A stretch of DNA of 64,000 nucleotides, taken from positions 1,550,001-1,614,000 of the forward strand of contig CAWHMD010000005.1 in the NCBI GenBank assembly GCA_963830385.1, written 5' to 3'. A program made the translations under genes and the position numbers. The first letter of the stretch is position 1. The number at the start of each line of letters is the position of its first letter. Below the pieces are notes generated by a model. That model ran no database searches and was not told the DNA's origin. It saw only the letters and a program-made list of their open reading frames with translations. Below, piece after piece: positions 51,039-59,016 of the stretch. Origin of the DNA: Bog-532 sp963830385. GTDB taxonomy: Bacteria > Actinomycetota > Actinomycetes > Streptosporangiales > Streptosporangiaceae.

Positions 51039-52184
51039 ATGACGTCCCCCACCATGTCCCCGCCCACGGCCGAACAGGTGACCCGCGCGCTCGCGAGCGT
51101 GAACGACCCGGAGATCCACCGGCCGATCACGGACCTCGGCATGGTCAAGAACATCGAGATCTCGCCGGACGGCACCGTCCGCGTCGACGTGTATCTCACC
51201 GTGGCCGGCTGCCCGCTGCGCGACACCATCACCCGCGACGTCACCGCCGCGGTGAGCGCGCTGGAGGGGGTGTCGCGGGTCCGGGTCGAACTCGACGTGA
51301 TGAGCGAGGAGCAGCGCAAGGCGCTGCAGACCCAGCTGCGGGGCGGCCAGGCCGCCCCTGAGATCCCGTTCGCCCAGCCCACCTCGCTGACCCGGGTGTT
51401 CGCGGTGGCCAGCGGCAAGGGCGGTGTGGGCAAGTCGTCGGTGACGGTGAACCTGGCGGCGGCGCTGGCCGCGTCCGGCCTGTCGGTGGGCCTGGCCGAC
51501 GTCGACATCTACGGGCACTCGGTGCCGCGGATGATGGGGGTCACCGCCCGCCCGACCCAGGTCGAAAAGATGATCATGCCGCCGTCCGCGCACGGGGTGA
51601 AGGTCATCTCGATCGGGATGTTCAAGGAGGGCAACAGCCCGGTCGTCTGGCGCGGCCCGATGCTGCACCGGGCGCTGCAGCAGTTCATGACCGACGTGTA
51701 CTGGGGCGACCTGGACGTGCTGCTGCTCGACCTGCCCCCGGGCACCGGGGACATGGCCATCTCGGTGGCCCAGCTCCTGCCCAACGCCGAGCTGCTGGTG
51801 GTGACCACCCCGCAGTTGGCGGCGGCCGAGGTCGCGGAGCGGGCCGGGGCGCTCGCCACCCAGACCCACCAGCGCATCGCCGGGGTCATCGAGAACATGT
51901 CGTACCTGCTGTGCCCGCACTGCGGGGAGCCGACCGACATCTTCGGCTCCGGCGGCGGTGAGACGGTGGCCTCGGCGCTGACCCGCATCACCGGCACCCC
52001 GGTCTCGCTGCTGGGCCAGGTCCCGATCGACACCCGGCTGCGCCAGGGCGGCGACGAGGGCATGCCGCTGGTCCTCAGCGACGCCGGGGCGCCGGCCGCC
52101 CAGGAACTCCGCAAGATCGCCGATGGCCTGGGCACCCGCGCCCGCGGCCTGGCCGGCCGTTCCCTCTCGATCTCACCCCGGTAG
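51039..52184 (+). CDS. mrp: Mrp/NBP35 family Fe-S cluster carrier ATPase
   Basis: 381 residues. An N-terminal MIP18/DUF59 domain (about 8-85) precedes the ParA-like ATPase with GKGGVGKSSVTVNLA, DVDIYGHSVPRM and LLDLPPGTGD. The Cys pair in LLCPHCGEP holds the bridging iron-sulfur cluster. It delivers clusters to target proteins. Its position next to tatB and the sigE locus is conserved in actinobacteria. It converges on tatB. Confidence 0.95.
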   Translation: MTSPTMSPPTAEQVTRALASVNDPEIHRPITDLGMVKNIEISPDGTVRVDVYLTVAGCPLRDTITRDVTAAVSALEGVSRVRVELDVMSEEQRKALQTQLRGGQAAPEIPFAQPTSLTRVFAVASGKGGVGKSSVTVNLAAALAASGLSVGLADVDIYGHSVPRMMGVTARPTQVEKMIMPPSAHGVKVISIGMFKEGNSPVVWRGPMLHRALQQFMTDVYWGDLDVLLLDLPPGTGDMAISVAQLLPNAELLVVTTPQLAAAEVAERAGALATQTHQRIAGVIENMSYLLCPHCGEPTDIFGSGGGETVASALTRITGTPVSLLGQVPIDTRLRQGGDEGMPLVLSDAGAPAAQELRKIADGLGTRARGLAGRSLSISPR

Positions 52185-52246
52185 GGGTGAGGGGGTAGCG
52201 GCCACCGCCGCGGGCAGCGGCGGTCCAGGGGGTCGTCCCCCCGGAC
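52172..52246. terminator. Three adjacent hairpins between convergent mrp and tatB
   Basis: CTCACCCC/GGGGTGAG (52172-52191, holding the mrp stop in the loop), ACCGCCGC/GCGGCGGT (52204-52224), and GTCCAGGGGG/CCCCCCGGAC (52223-52246, ending at the tatB stop). They probably end transcription from both sides. The third is also found in pepA. Confidence 0.65.
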
Positions 52247-52593
52247 TAGGTTGCTTCCATGTCGAAGGGGGGCTCCTCGCCGGGGAGGAGCGTGCCGTTG
52301 GCGGCGGTGGCCGTCGCGGTGGCGGCGTGACCGTTGGTGCTGCCGTTCAGGTCCATCTCGCTGAGCAGGTGCTTCTGCACGAAGTGGCGCGGGTTCAGGT
52401 CCTCGATCTCGAAGTCGGCGAACTCCGGGCCGAGGCCCTCGCGCAGGTCGGACTTGGCGCCCTCGGCGATCCGTCGCAGCTCACGTAGCGCCTTCCCGGC
52501 CTTGGCCGCCATCTTGGGCAGCTCGTTCGGCCCGAAGACCAGCAGTGCGATAACCAGCAGCACCAGGATCTTCGGAAAGGAAAGATCGAACAC
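52246..52593 (-). CDS. tatB: TatB-like twin-arginine translocase subunit
   Basis: 115 residues. The N-terminal helix FPKILVLLVIALLVFGPNELPK with the conserved Phe-Gly-Pro hinge is followed by an amphipathic helix and an acidic tail. It binds the TatC receptor complex for folded, twin-Arg exported proteins such as EfeB. The Glu after FGPN and the gene order fit TatB better than TatA. 125 bp separate it from the MucB-like gene. Confidence 0.9.
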   Translation of the reverse strand: MFDLSFPKILVLLVIALLVFGPNELPKMAAKAGKALRELRRIAEGAKSDLREGLGPEFADFEIEDLNPRHFVQKHLLSEMDLNGSTNGHAATATATAANGTLLPGEEPPFDMEAT

Positions 52594-52718
52594 CGGGGCG
52601 TCTCCATCGGCAACTCACGAGCGGGACGGTTCTCGTCCCGCTGTCCACTGTAGACCGTCTGTGGTACTGACGGGCAGACGCCAACCGGCCGGCGAGCGGC
52701 GGATTCGCGCCCGGATTG

Positions 52719-53894
52719 TCAACGGAACGGGTTGACCATCCGCCCCAGCCGGTTGAAGCCGTTCGACAGCCGGCCCCAGAAGCCGGGCGGCGTGTTGTAG
52801 GGCAGCGCGTCGACCGCCTTGGCCAGGGTGGCGGCCGGGGCATCAGCCATGACCGTGAACACGAACCCCTGCCCGGCCCAGATCACGCTGCGCTGGTCCG
52901 GCTGGCCGGTGTAGACGTCCCGGCCGGCCAGGCTGATCTTCTGGTAGCCGGCCAGCTTGGGGGCCAGGTCGCCGCGCTGGACAAACAGTGACACCACGAA
53001 CAGGCCGTCCGAGTAGCCGAGGTCGAGCACGGTGCCGGAGCTGGTGCTGGTCTCGCCCGCCTCGAACAGGGTGAGCTTGCCGGGCAGCTGGCCCGGGACC
53101 GGCCAGCCACGGGCCCGCATCTGGGTCACGTCGACGGCGTCGAGCTCACGCACCGCGCTGGCCGCGGTGACGGTGGGCTCGGTCGCCCCGGAGGAGCCGA
53201 TCGTCAGGTCGATGAAAACGTCCTCGCCGATGAGGTGGGCACTGGAATCGAACACCTCCCGGCGCAGCGGCAGCTTGGTCGCCGAGTCCAGCCAGAACCG
53301 GGCGGCCAGGCTGCCGTCCTCGCGGGTGGCCTCCACCAGCAGGGCGGGCCGGTCGTCGGACGAGCTGGTGCCCAGGTAAGCCAGGTCGTAGTTGCTGCCG
53401 AGCAGCGCCACCAGCTCGCCGGTGAGGCCGAGCACGCCCTCGGGGGCCTGGATGTCGGTGTTGTCGGCCACGCTCAGCACCTGGGCCTGAGCCTGCGCCG
53501 GAGCCGCGCTGGCCGCTCCGTCCGAGCCGGACTGGATGACGGTGTTGCCCCCGCTGTGGTGCCAGACGTTGACCACCAGCGTGCTGTTGCCGTTCACGCC
53601 GGAGGACGTGACCATCTCCACGCCCTGGTAGGAGACCGCCGAACCGGCCTGGACGGCCTGCTGGAGCAGCGTGAGGCCCGGCCCGCTGTCTTGTGAGTTG
53701 ACCGGCTTGAGCTGGGCGGGCGGAGCGTCGGCGGCCGCCGAGGCGTCGGCGGCCACGGCCGCCCGGGTGGCGCCGGCCGTGCAGCCGGCCAGCAGCAGGC
53801 ACGGCCCGGCCACCAGCACGATCGCGGCCAGCGGAGCCAACCGGGTCAGCGAGCGGCGCGGCGCGGCGTACCTCGTCGGAGCGGAGAAGTTCAC
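52719..53894 (-). CDS. MucB/RseB-like sigma-factor regulatory lipoprotein
   Basis: 391 residues. A signal peptide with lipobox LLLAGC (near 33-38) is followed by an LolA/RseB-like domain: YQGVEMV, TLVVNVWHHSGG and KLPLRREVFD in the N-terminal half, and a second domain with PGKLTLFEAG near 300. In proteobacteria RseB protects the anti-sigma factor RseA and senses periplasmic stress. Here a lipoprotein on the outer face of the membrane could do the same. The GTG start overlaps the anti-sigma stop (GTGA). It occupies the place where related genomes have htrA. Confidence 0.8.
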   Translation of the reverse strand: MNFSAPTRYAAPRRSLTRLAPLAAIVLVAGPCLLLAGCTAGATRAAVAADASAAADAPPAQLKPVNSQDSGPGLTLLQQAVQAGSAVSYQGVEMVTSSGVNGNSTLVVNVWHHSGGNTVIQSGSDGAASAAPAQAQAQVLSVADNTDIQAPEGVLGLTGELVALLGSNYDLAYLGTSSSDDRPALLVEATREDGSLAARFWLDSATKLPLRREVFDSSAHLIGEDVFIDLTIGSSGATEPTVTAASAVRELDAVDVTQMRARGWPVPGQLPGKLTLFEAGETSTSSGTVLDLGYSDGLFVVSLFVQRGDLAPKLAGYQKISLAGRDVYTGQPDQRSVIWAGQGFVFTVMADAPAATLAKAVDALPYNTPPGFWGRLSNGFNRLGRMVNPFR

Positions 53895-54517
53895 GGCAGT
53901 GGCGTCGATCCGGTGAACTCGGGGGCGGGCAGGCCGGACGAGCCGCCCGCCGGCACCTGCCCGGTGGTGAGCGCGTGCTGCACGCTGTACAGCTGGACCT
54001 GGGGTGTGATCCGCGGGCCGGGGGTCTGCTGGCTGCCCCCCATGGTGAACGCGGTCACGCTCAGCCCCGCGAACACGCACGACACCACGCCGAGGGCCAG
54101 GTAGCGACCCCGGTGCCGCCGGTGGCGGGGGTGACGGGCGGGCGCCGGGCGGCCGGGCGGCCGGGACGCGGGGCCTGCTCCGGCAGCGGATCCGGGGACG
54201 GATCCAAGGCCGGCTCCGGCTCCGGAGACGGTCCGGAATCCGGGCCGCGGCCGGGACGACGAGCCGGTCATCCGGCGGGCCCGGCGCCGCGGCGGGACCG
54301 GTGCCCCCGGCTCCGCGATGCTGATCAGCCGCTGGGTCAGCGCGTCGCTGGGCGGCGTCTCCCCCAGGCCACGCATCCGCCTCTTCAGCGCCCGCAGGTC
54401 GTTGGCTTCGGCCCGGCACTGCGCGCAACCCGCCAGGTGGGCGTGGATGCGGTCGCGCTCAGCCGCGCTCAGCTCGCCGTCGATCAGGGCGGAGAGCCGG
54501 TTCCCGAGATGGCTCAT
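53891..54517 (-). CDS. rseA: Zinc-finger anti-sigma factor
   Basis: 208 residues. The anti-sigma domain (about 1-60) has a His-x3-Cys-x2-Cys zinc site in HAHLAGCAQC. A long Pro/Arg/Ser linker follows, then one transmembrane helix (YLALGVVSCVFAGLSVTAF, about 140-158) and an outer segment of about 50 residues. It should hold the sigma factor inactive until stress. Its ATG overlaps the sigE stop by 4 bp. Confidence 0.9.
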   Translation of the reverse strand: MSHLGNRLSALIDGELSAAERDRIHAHLAGCAQCRAEANDLRALKRRMRGLGETPPSDALTQRLISIAEPGAPVPPRRRARRMTGSSSRPRPGFRTVSGAGAGLGSVPGSAAGAGPASRPPGRPAPARHPRHRRHRGRYLALGVVSCVFAGLSVTAFTMGGSQQTPGPRITPQVQLYSVQHALTTGQVPAGGSSGLPAPEFTGSTPLP

Positions 54518-55119
54518 GTTGTTTCTCGCTCGGCTCCGGAGCGGCTGTGGGTGGCCCGGCCCGGCTCGGATCGGCGCGGGCGGCGGTGCTCCAGCGCGAC
54601 CCGCAGCTGGGCCCGGCCCCGGTGGATGCGGCTCCGCACGGTGCCGATCTTCACCCCCAGGGTGGCCGCGATCTCCTCATACGAAAGGCCCTCGATGTCG
54701 CAGAGCACCACCGCCGCCCGGTACTCGGGCGCGAGGTCGCGCAGCGCGGCCTGGATGTCGCCGTCCAGGTGGCGGTCGTCGAACGCCTCGGCCGGGGTGG
54801 GGTCCCCACCCGGCATCCGGCCCTCGACGTCCTGCCCGAGGCCCTCGAACCGGATCCGCTGCCGGCGGCGGGCCAGGTCCAGGAACAAGTTGGTGGTGAT
54901 CCGGTGCAGCCAGCCCTCGAACGTCCCGGGCGTGTAGGTGGCCAGCGACCGGAACACGCGGACGAAGACCTCCTGGGTGAGGTCCTCGGCGTCGTGCTGG
55001 TTGCCGGTCAGCCGGTAGGCGAGGCGGTACACCCGGGCCGAGTGCGTGCGGACGACGTCGTCCCAGCTGGGCACCGTCCACTCCGAAGGCGGAACGGGGG
55101 GCGAGCCAGCGTCGTCCAC
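54514..55119 (-). CDS. sigE: ECF sigma factor, SigE type
   Basis: 201 residues. Region 2 is clear (HSARVYRLAYRLTGNQHDAEDLTQEVFVRVFRSL, then GWLHRITTNLFLD), and so is region 4 (EYRAAVVLCDIEGLSYEEIAATLGVKIGTVRSRIHRGRAQLR). I chose GTG 55119 for its GGGAGG five bases upstream; ATG 55161 and GTG 55206 give longer forms. The neighbours match mycobacterial sigE, the envelope-stress sigma factor. An ECF promoter precedes it. Confidence 0.93.
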   Translation of the reverse strand: MDDAGSPPVPPSEWTVPSWDDVVRTHSARVYRLAYRLTGNQHDAEDLTQEVFVRVFRSLATYTPGTFEGWLHRITTNLFLDLARRRQRIRFEGLGQDVEGRMPGGDPTPAEAFDDRHLDGDIQAALRDLAPEYRAAVVLCDIEGLSYEEIAATLGVKIGTVRSRIHRGRAQLRVALEHRRPRRSEPGRATHSRSGAERETT

Positions 55120-55267
55120 GCCGACCTCCCTCGCCTCGTCCCGAACCGTCCTCAGAACCATCGTGCCCGCGATTCTCCGGTTGTGCCACCTTCCGGCCAA
55201 GGTCACGGGGACCGGCGCCCGCGCGCCCCAGCCGCCCGGAATGGGTCGCTTACCTGCCGACTTGCCT

Positions 55268-55294
55268 AACGGCTCAGCCGGCCGAATTGGTTCC
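55268..55294 (-). promoter_or_regulatory. ECF (SigE-type) promoter upstream of sigE
   Basis: On the minus strand GGAACC (55294-55289) is followed after 17 bp by CGTT (55271-55268), the spacing and sequence of sigE-group ECF promoters. Autoregulation is likely. Confidence 0.65.
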
Positions 55295-55355
55295 CGTGCT
55301 CGGCGGCGGGCGCTAGGCTCCCTGTGCGGTCCGTTTTCTGCCCGGGGAGGAAATT

Positions 55356-56030
55356 ATCGCGACCCTACACGCGGCCCTCGGTTACGCAGACGGCTATCTG
55401 CCCGAGGACGAGCCGCTGCTGGCCGCCCGGGCCAGCGCCGAGGATCTGGGGGGCTGCGAGCCCATCCGGCCGGCCAGCGGGGCCGCGCTGCGGTTCCTGG
55501 CCGCCGCGATCGGCACCCGCACGGCGGTCGAGATCGGCACCGGGTGCGGCTCCTCCGGTATCTGGCTGCTCCGCGGGATGCGCCCGGACGGGGTGCTGAC
55601 CAGCGTCGACGTGGAGCCGGAGTACCAGCGGATGGCCCGCAAGGCGTACGCCCAGGCCGGGTTCGCGGCCAATCGGTACCGGCTTATCCTCGGGCGCGCC
55701 CTGGACGTGCTCCCCCGGCTGTCCGACGGCACCTACGACCTGGTCTTCTGTGACACCGACGTGCGCGAGTACCCCGACTACCTGGAGGCGGCGCTGCGGC
55801 TGCTGCGGGTCGGTGGCATCGTGGCCTTCGACGACGTGGTGATCCCGCCGGAGCTGGCCGGCCTGGACGCCGCCGAAGCGGCCGACATCGAGGTCTCGTC
55901 GCCGGACTGGGCCGACAGCGACCTGCCCCAGGTCCGCGAGGTGGCCGAGATCCTGCGGGCCGACGACCGTCTCACCCCGCTGTTCCTCCCGGTCGGCGAG
56001 GGCCTGCTGGCCGCGGTCAAACGCGCCTGA
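55356..56030 (+). CDS. O-methyltransferase (SAM-dependent), non-ATG start
   Basis: About 225 residues of the O-methyltransferase 3 family, the same neighbour as Rv1220c beside sigE. AVEIGTGCGSSGIWLLRGM is the SAM motif I, and DLVFCDTD and GGIVAFDDVV follow. The only ATG in frame (55578) comes after motif I and would remove it. The frame is open back to TAG 55314, yet has no ATG, GTG or TTG. GGGGAGG (55344-55350) precedes ATT (55353) and ATC (55356), so one of these is the probable start. A sequencing error is the alternative. Confidence 0.82.
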   Translation: MATLHAALGYADGYLPEDEPLLAARASAEDLGGCEPIRPASGAALRFLAAAIGTRTAVEIGTGCGSSGIWLLRGMRPDGVLTSVDVEPEYQRMARKAYAQAGFAANRYRLILGRALDVLPRLSDGTYDLVFCDTDVREYPDYLEAALRLLRVGGIVAFDDVVIPPELAGLDAAEAADIEVSSPDWADSDLPQVREVAEILRADDRLTPLFLPVGEGLLAAVKRA

Positions 56031-56051
56031 CGGGTACGGCCCGGACGGCGC

Positions 56052-57803
56052 TCAGGTAGCGGGGGCCAGCCAGCGCAGCAGCAGGCGGGTGCCGAAGCCG
56101 GTGCCGCCCTTGGTGAGCTCGCCGTCGTCGGAACCGGACCGGGAGGGCCCGGCGATGTCCAGGTGGGCCCAGCGCCCGCCGCCGGTGAACTCGCGCAGGA
56201 ACAGCGCGGCCACGATCGAGCCGGCCTGGCCGTTGCGGGCGCCGTTCATGCTGCTGGGGACCTGCGCCAGGTCCGCCGTGACCGAGGTCAGCGCGGTGAC
56301 GTAGTCCTCGGGCAGCGGCATCCGCCACAGCCGCTCGCCGGTCGCGGCCCCGGCCGCGGTCAGGTCGGCGGCGAGGTCGTCGGCGCTGGCGTACAGCGCA
56401 CCGATCTGGCCGCCCAGCGCGACGCGGACCGCGCCGGTCAGCGTGGCCAGGTCGACGGTGGTGCCGGGGTCCAGGGTGGCGGCGTAGCCGAGCAGGTCGG
56501 CCAGGACCAGGCGGCCCTCGGCGTCGGTGTTCAGCACCTCGATGGTGCGGCCGCCGTAGCTGGTGATGACGTCGCCCGGGCGCATGGCGGTGCCGGACGG
56601 CAGGTTCTCGGCCGCGCCGATCAGGCCGGTGACCCGGACCGGGACGGCCAGGGCGGCCAGGGCCGACAGCACGCCGATGACCGCGGCTCCGCCGGCCATG
56701 TCGGTCTTCATCGGCTTCATGGCCTCGTTCGGCTTCAGCGACAGGCCGCCGCTGTCGAACGTGATGCCCTTGCCGATCAGCACCACGTGGTCGCGGGCAC
56801 CGTCGGGCTGGTAGCTCAGCTCGATCAGGCGGGGCGGATGCACCGAGCCGGCCCCGACCGCCCGGATGCCGCCGAACCCCTCGGCCGCCAGCTCCGCCTC
56901 GTCCCGGATCCGGGCTTCCAGGCCCGAGCGGGCCGCCATCTCGGCCGCCCGCTCGGCCAGCCAGGCCGGCGTCTTGATGTCGGACGGCGTGTTGACCAGG
57001 TCCCGGGCCAGCGAGACGGCGGCCGCGACCACGGCCGCCCGCGGTGCCGGAGGGGTCACGGCTTGCGTGGTGGCAGGCCCAGTGGCCCGATCGGCGGGAG
57101 GAGCCGCCTGACCCAGCAACCGTACCGACCGGGAACCCTTTCCCTCATGATCGGAATCCTCGTCGCGGTCACGGGCCCGCAGCGAGAACTTGTAGCCGCC
57201 GAGCAGGACACCCTCCACGAACGGTTCCGGGTCGGCGTCGTCCGGGAGCGCGGCCACGGCGATGACGTCCGTCCCGACCTGCCGGGCGAGCGCCGCCCCG
57301 GCCCGGCGCAGGTCCGCGTCGGTGCCGTCGCCCACGCCGAGCAGGACCAGCCGGAGTACCCCATCGGCGGTCCGGGCCGCCACCTTGACGGCCTCGCCGG
57401 GCTTGCCGCTCACGCCGTACGCCGTGACCGCCTCGGCCACGGTCAGCCCGATGGCGTCGCCCAGGGCGGCCGTCCGGATGCCGGTGACCTCGGCCCAGTC
57501 TCCTCCGTCCGGGGGGACGACCCCCCTGGACCCCCCGATACCCGCAGCGGTACTTACCGTAGGACCGGCCACTCGCCCGAGCCTCCGGCCCGGGACTCGC
57601 TGGGCCGGATAGGGCGACTCGTCGTTGCCATGCTTGTCGTTGTTGTGCTTGTCGTTGTTGTCGTTTTCGTCGCTGGAGGCGGCCCGGAGCTGCGGACGCC
57701 GCACCGGGACCGCGATCAGGGCCGCGCCGTCCGTACCGCCGGGTGATGTCAGGACGTCATCGACCGCCGCAGACCGCGGAGTGACATCGATATCTACCGG
57801 CAA
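56052..57803 (-). CDS. pepA: Leucyl aminopeptidase (M17, PepA)
   Basis: 583 residues, longer than the usual 500. The catalytic domain has IGKGITFDSGGLSLK, MKTDMAGGAAV and NTDAEGRLVLADLL, which hold the two-metal site and catalytic Lys and Arg. The N-terminal domain carries inserts: an NNDKH repeat near 49-58 and a Gly-rich stretch coded by a dispersed palindrome near 92-100. It removes N-terminal residues from peptides. The TTG start lies 2 bp after the DUF3117 stop, so it is probably coupled; no ribosome binding site is seen. Confidence 0.92.
   Translation of the reverse strand: MPVDIDVTPRSAAVDDVLTSPGGTDGAALIAVPVRRPQLRAASSDENDNNDKHNNDKHGNDESPYPAQRVPGRRLGRVAGPTVSTAAGIGGSRGVVPPDGGDWAEVTGIRTAALGDAIGLTVAEAVTAYGVSGKPGEAVKVAARTADGVLRLVLLGVGDGTDADLRRAGAALARQVGTDVIAVAALPDDADPEPFVEGVLLGGYKFSLRARDRDEDSDHEGKGSRSVRLLGQAAPPADRATGPATTQAVTPPAPRAAVVAAAVSLARDLVNTPSDIKTPAWLAERAAEMAARSGLEARIRDEAELAAEGFGGIRAVGAGSVHPPRLIELSYQPDGARDHVVLIGKGITFDSGGLSLKPNEAMKPMKTDMAGGAAVIGVLSALAALAVPVRVTGLIGAAENLPSGTAMRPGDVITSYGGRTIEVLNTDAEGRLVLADLLGYAATLDPGTTVDLATLTGAVRVALGGQIGALYASADDLAADLTAAGAATGERLWRMPLPEDYVTALTSVTADLAQVPSSMNGARNGQAGSIVAALFLREFTGGGRWAHLDIAGPSRSGSDDGELTKGGTGFGTRLLLRWLAPAT
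57507..57531. repeat. Dispersed G/C palindrome inside pepA
   Basis: GTCC-GGGGGG-ACGA-CCCCCC-TGGAC in pepA is the reverse complement of the element at 52223-52246, except for one extra C. It encodes part of an extra Gly/Pro-rich loop. Confidence 0.6.
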
Positions 57804-57805
57804 CG

Positions 57806-57973
57806 TCAGCCGACGACCGTCTTCAGGGCATCACCCAGCTTGGCAGCCTCATCAGCGGACAGCTCGACCACCAGCCGGCCACCGCCCTCGAGGGGCACCC
57901 GCATGACAATGCCGCGTCCCTCTTTGGTGACCTCAAGCGGACCGTCGCCCGTCCGCGGCTTCATCGCCGCCAT
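57806..57973 (-). CDS. DUF3117 family protein
   Basis: 55 residues, nearly invariant in actinobacteria: MKPRTGDGPLEVTKEGRG near the start, MRVPLEGGGRLVVEL in the middle, and a C-terminal helix. M. tuberculosis Rv1211 is the likely homologue, also near sigE. Function unknown. It is the first gene before pepA. Confidence 0.9.
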   Translation of the reverse strand: MAAMKPRTGDGPLEVTKEGRGIVMRVPLEGGGRLVVELSADEAAKLGDALKTVVG

Positions 57974-58083
57974 CCTGCATCCCTTCTCTTAGGATCCGCG
58001 CCGGACTTACTACTTGCCACACCCCGCGGTCCCAGCGCCAGCGGCGGAACCGGCCAGTCTCAACCGTCTTTATTCGTCGCCCT

Positions 58084-58113
58084 ATTATCCCGTGTTCAGA
58101 CGCAGAATGGTAA
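58084..58113 (-). promoter_or_regulatory. Promoter for DUF3117-pepA
   Basis: On the minus strand TTACCA (58113-58108), an 18-bp spacer and GATAAT (58089-58084). The leader would be about 100 bases. Confidence 0.45.
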
Positions 58114-58217
58114 TGATCGCGTTCGGGCGAGGCGCCTGGGGTGCTGTGACGCAGGGATTCTCGTGTGGTTTCCCGCGTGTCGGCCCCAGCCAGCCGTGAC
58201 GATCCGGAAGGACTCCG

Positions 58218-59000
58218 ATGACTGACAGCGTGCTCTACGAGACGGCCGGCGACGTGGCCGTGATCCGGCTCAACCGGCCCAAGGCGCTGAACGCGCTGAC
58301 CACCGAGATGAAGGAAGGCCTGCTGGCGGCGGTCCGCCGGGCGGCCGGCGAACCGGTCCGGGCGGTCCTCATCACCGGTCAGGGCCGGGGTTTCTGCGCA
58401 GGTCAGGACCTGGTTGAGCACAGCCAGCAGCTGGAGGCAGGACGTCCCGCGCTGAACACGGTGCGGGAGCACTACAACCCGATCGTGATGGAGATCGCCA
58501 GCATGCCCAAGCCGGTGATCGCCGCGGTGAACGGTGTGGCGGCTGGGGCCGGTGCGGGCCTGGCGCTCGCCTGTGACTTCCGCATCGCGGCCGAGAGCGC
58601 CTCGCTGGTGATGTCGTTCGCCGCGGTTGGATTGGGTCCGGACACCGGCGTGTCGTGGACGCTTTCCCGGCTGGCCGGGCCCGCCCGCGCCACCGAGCTG
58701 CTGATGCTGGCCGAGCCGGTGCCGGCGGGGCGGGCGCTCGATCTGGGGCTGCTGACCTCCGTGGTGCCCGACGACGAGCTGGCCGAGAACGCGCTCGACC
58801 TGGCCCGGCGTCTGGCGGCCGGGCCGACCGCCGCCTACCGCGCGATCAAGCAGGAGATCCAGTTCGCGTCCGCGAACGGGCTGGCCGAGTCGCTGGAGGA
58901 AGAGGCGGTGCTGCAGGGGCAGCTGGGGCAGACCGTGGACCACCGCGAGGCGACGGCCGCGTTTGTCCGCAAGGAGCGCCCCAAGTACGTCGGCCACTAG
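58218..59000 (+). CDS. Enoyl-CoA hydratase/isomerase (PaaG-like)
   Basis: 260 residues of the crotonase fold. LNRPKALNALT, GRGFCAGQDL (oxyanion hole), VNGVAAGAGAGLALACDFRIA and AAVGLGPDTGVSW are in place. The Asp in GPDTG and the absence of the usual second Glu of hydratases favour an isomerase such as PaaG, but other crotonases are possible. Start with GGAAGGA seven bases upstream. No fatty acid or phenylacetate genes lie next to it. Confidence 0.85.
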   Translation: MTDSVLYETAGDVAVIRLNRPKALNALTTEMKEGLLAAVRRAAGEPVRAVLITGQGRGFCAGQDLVEHSQQLEAGRPALNTVREHYNPIVMEIASMPKPVIAAVNGVAAGAGAGLALACDFRIAAESASLVMSFAAVGLGPDTGVSWTLSRLAGPARATELLMLAEPVPAGRALDLGLLTSVVPDDELAENALDLARRLAAGPTAAYRAIKQEIQFASANGLAESLEEEAVLQGQLGQTVDHREATAAFVRKERPKYVGH

Positions 59001-59016
59001 GAGTGCTGGGGCTCTC

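Noticed and set aside
55578..56030. 150-residue O-methyltransferase starting at ATG 55578
   Set aside because: It would remove SAM motif I, which is intact upstream in the same frame.
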